7,047 nt of DNA, from the NCBI GenBank assembly GCA_964369165.1, contig CAYJFE010000122.1, positions 1 through 7,047 on the forward strand, given 5' to 3'. Numbering within the stretch: the stretch's first letter is position 1; every line of letters begins with the position of its first letter. The notes beneath the pieces were generated by a model. The model did not search any database, had not been told where the DNA came from, and was given only the letters and a program-made list of their open reading frames with translations. Source of the stretch: CAYJAZ01 sp964369165. GTDB taxonomy: Bacteria; Desulfobacterota; Desulfovibrionia; Desulfovibrionales; Desulfovibrionaceae. The position numbers and the translations under genes were made by a program. Positions 6,538 to 7,047 of the stretch are shown in pieces.

Positions 6538-6565
6538 AAAAAAAAGGGGAGATAAAATCCCCCCC
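6538..6565 (-). terminator. Rho-independent terminator of rpoC
   Basis: Read on the minus strand, GGGGGGAT and ATCTCCCC form an 8-bp stem with one G-T wobble around a TTT loop, followed by eight T. It begins about 9 bases after the rpoC stop codon. A GC-rich stem and long T-run make it the strongest-looking terminator here, as expected at the end of the heavily expressed rpoB-rpoC unit. Confidence 0.92.
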
Positions 6566-6573
6566 AATGCTAA

Positions 6574-7047
6574 TTATTCAGCTACTTCAAGTTCTAAGCC
6601 TTCGAGGTATCTGTCTGGTCTTTCTTTTTGTTCTGGCACGACAATGTCTTGGTTGACATATTCACGATAGCCAGTACCTGCTGGAATCAAGCGACCAACA
6701 ATAACGTTTTCTTTGAGTCCACGAAGGTAATCTTGTTTACCTTTTAGAGAAGCTTCTGTGAGAACTTTTGTTGTTTCTTGGAAAGCAGCAGCTGAAACCC
6801 ATGATGAGGTTGAAAGCGATGCTTGTGTGATACCAAGAACGAGTGGTTCAGCTGTCGCGGCTTCTCTGCCTTCTGTAAGAACGCGTAAGTTTTCGTGTTT
6901 GAATTCAAGTTTGTCAACTTGCTCGCCAACCAAGAAGGTTGAACCGCCTGAATTAGTAACTACAACTTTTTTAAGCATTTGACGTACAATGATTTCAATA
7001 TGCTTATCATCTATTGTAACACCTTGGAAACGATACACTTCTTGAAT
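6574..7047 (-). CDS. rpoC: RNA polymerase beta' subunit, C-terminal 158 codons
   Basis: C-terminal end of the largest subunit of bacterial RNA polymerase; the gene enters from the right edge in frame, so its start is outside the window. The translated piece opens with IQEVYRFQGVTIDDKHIEII, a hallmark of the beta' C-terminal region. It continues through PLVLGITQASLSTSSW, AAAFQETTKVLTEASL and LRGLKENVIVGRLIPAGTG, which belong to the conserved segment near the enzyme's base that contacts omega and the trigger-loop-side helices. It ends with a short acidic tail (LEGLELEVAE) and a TAA stop. The sequence is intact with no frameshift. It resembles proteobacterial RpoC in spacing and wording. A strong terminator follows immediately, so the downstream YkgJ gene is probably a separate unit. 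rpoB would be expected further right on the same strand, outside the window. Confidence 0.98.
   Translation of the reverse strand: MQEVYRFQGVTIDDKHIEIIVRQMLKKVVVTNSGGSTFLVGEQVDKLEFKHENLRVLTEGREAATAEPLVLGITQASLSTSSWVSAAAFQETTKVLTEASLKGKQDYLRGLKENVIVGRLIPAGTGYREYVNQDIVVPEQKERPDRYLEGLELEVAE

Noticed and set aside
1..7047. CRISPR arrays, tRNA or rRNA genes, insertion sequences, att sites, toxin-antitoxin or defence genes
   Set aside because: No regularly spaced direct repeats, cloverleaf-like sequence, transposase or integrase motifs were seen, and all sizeable open frames are explained by core-genome families.

Overview
The window looks like ordinary chromosomal core-genome sequence from an AT-rich Gram-negative bacterium. 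It carries five complete or near-complete protein genes plus the 3' end of rpoC. I see no mobile element, CRISPR array, tRNA or rRNA. From memory of the families, the FtsK motor and RsmG-like sequences resemble those of Desulfovibrio-type deltaproteobacteria (Desulfovibrionales, which include low-GC host-associated members). That assignment is inference and was not tested by any search.

Layout, left to right: (1) 1-2513, minus strand, the four-TM DNA translocase FtsK, which runs off the left edge inside its C-terminal gamma domain. (2) 2514-2661, a divergent intergenic region with a possible leaderless-type ftsK promoter and a perfect inverted repeat just upstream of xth. (3) 2662-4360, plus strand, an apparent two-gene operon: an exonuclease III-family AP endonuclease (xth) and, 16 nt later, an RsmG-type 16S rRNA methyltransferase with a long lysine-rich N-terminal extension. 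It ends at a hairpin terminator (4372-4401). (4) 4535-5794, plus strand, a stand-alone EAL-domain c-di-GMP phosphodiesterase with a probably degenerate GGDEF-like N-terminal half. (5) 5818-5857, a terminator that works on paper in both directions, between convergent genes. (6) 5865-6482, minus strand, a YkgJ-family cysteine-cluster protein. (7) 6538-6565, a strong rpoC terminator. (8) 6574-7047, minus strand, the last 158 codons of rpoC.

The genes do not form one pathway. They cover chromosome segregation (FtsK), DNA repair (Xth), ribosome modification (RsmG), second-messenger signalling (EAL), an uncharacterised metal-binding protein (YkgJ) and transcription (RpoC). The transcription units are well separated: each + strand unit ends at a recognisable hairpin and rpoC is insulated from the gene after it. 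I found no convincing undescribed system. The points most worth a second look are the basic tail on RsmG, the altered GGDEF half of the EAL protein, the acidic insertion inside the FtsK motor, and the inverted repeat and short-leader promoter between ftsK and xth.
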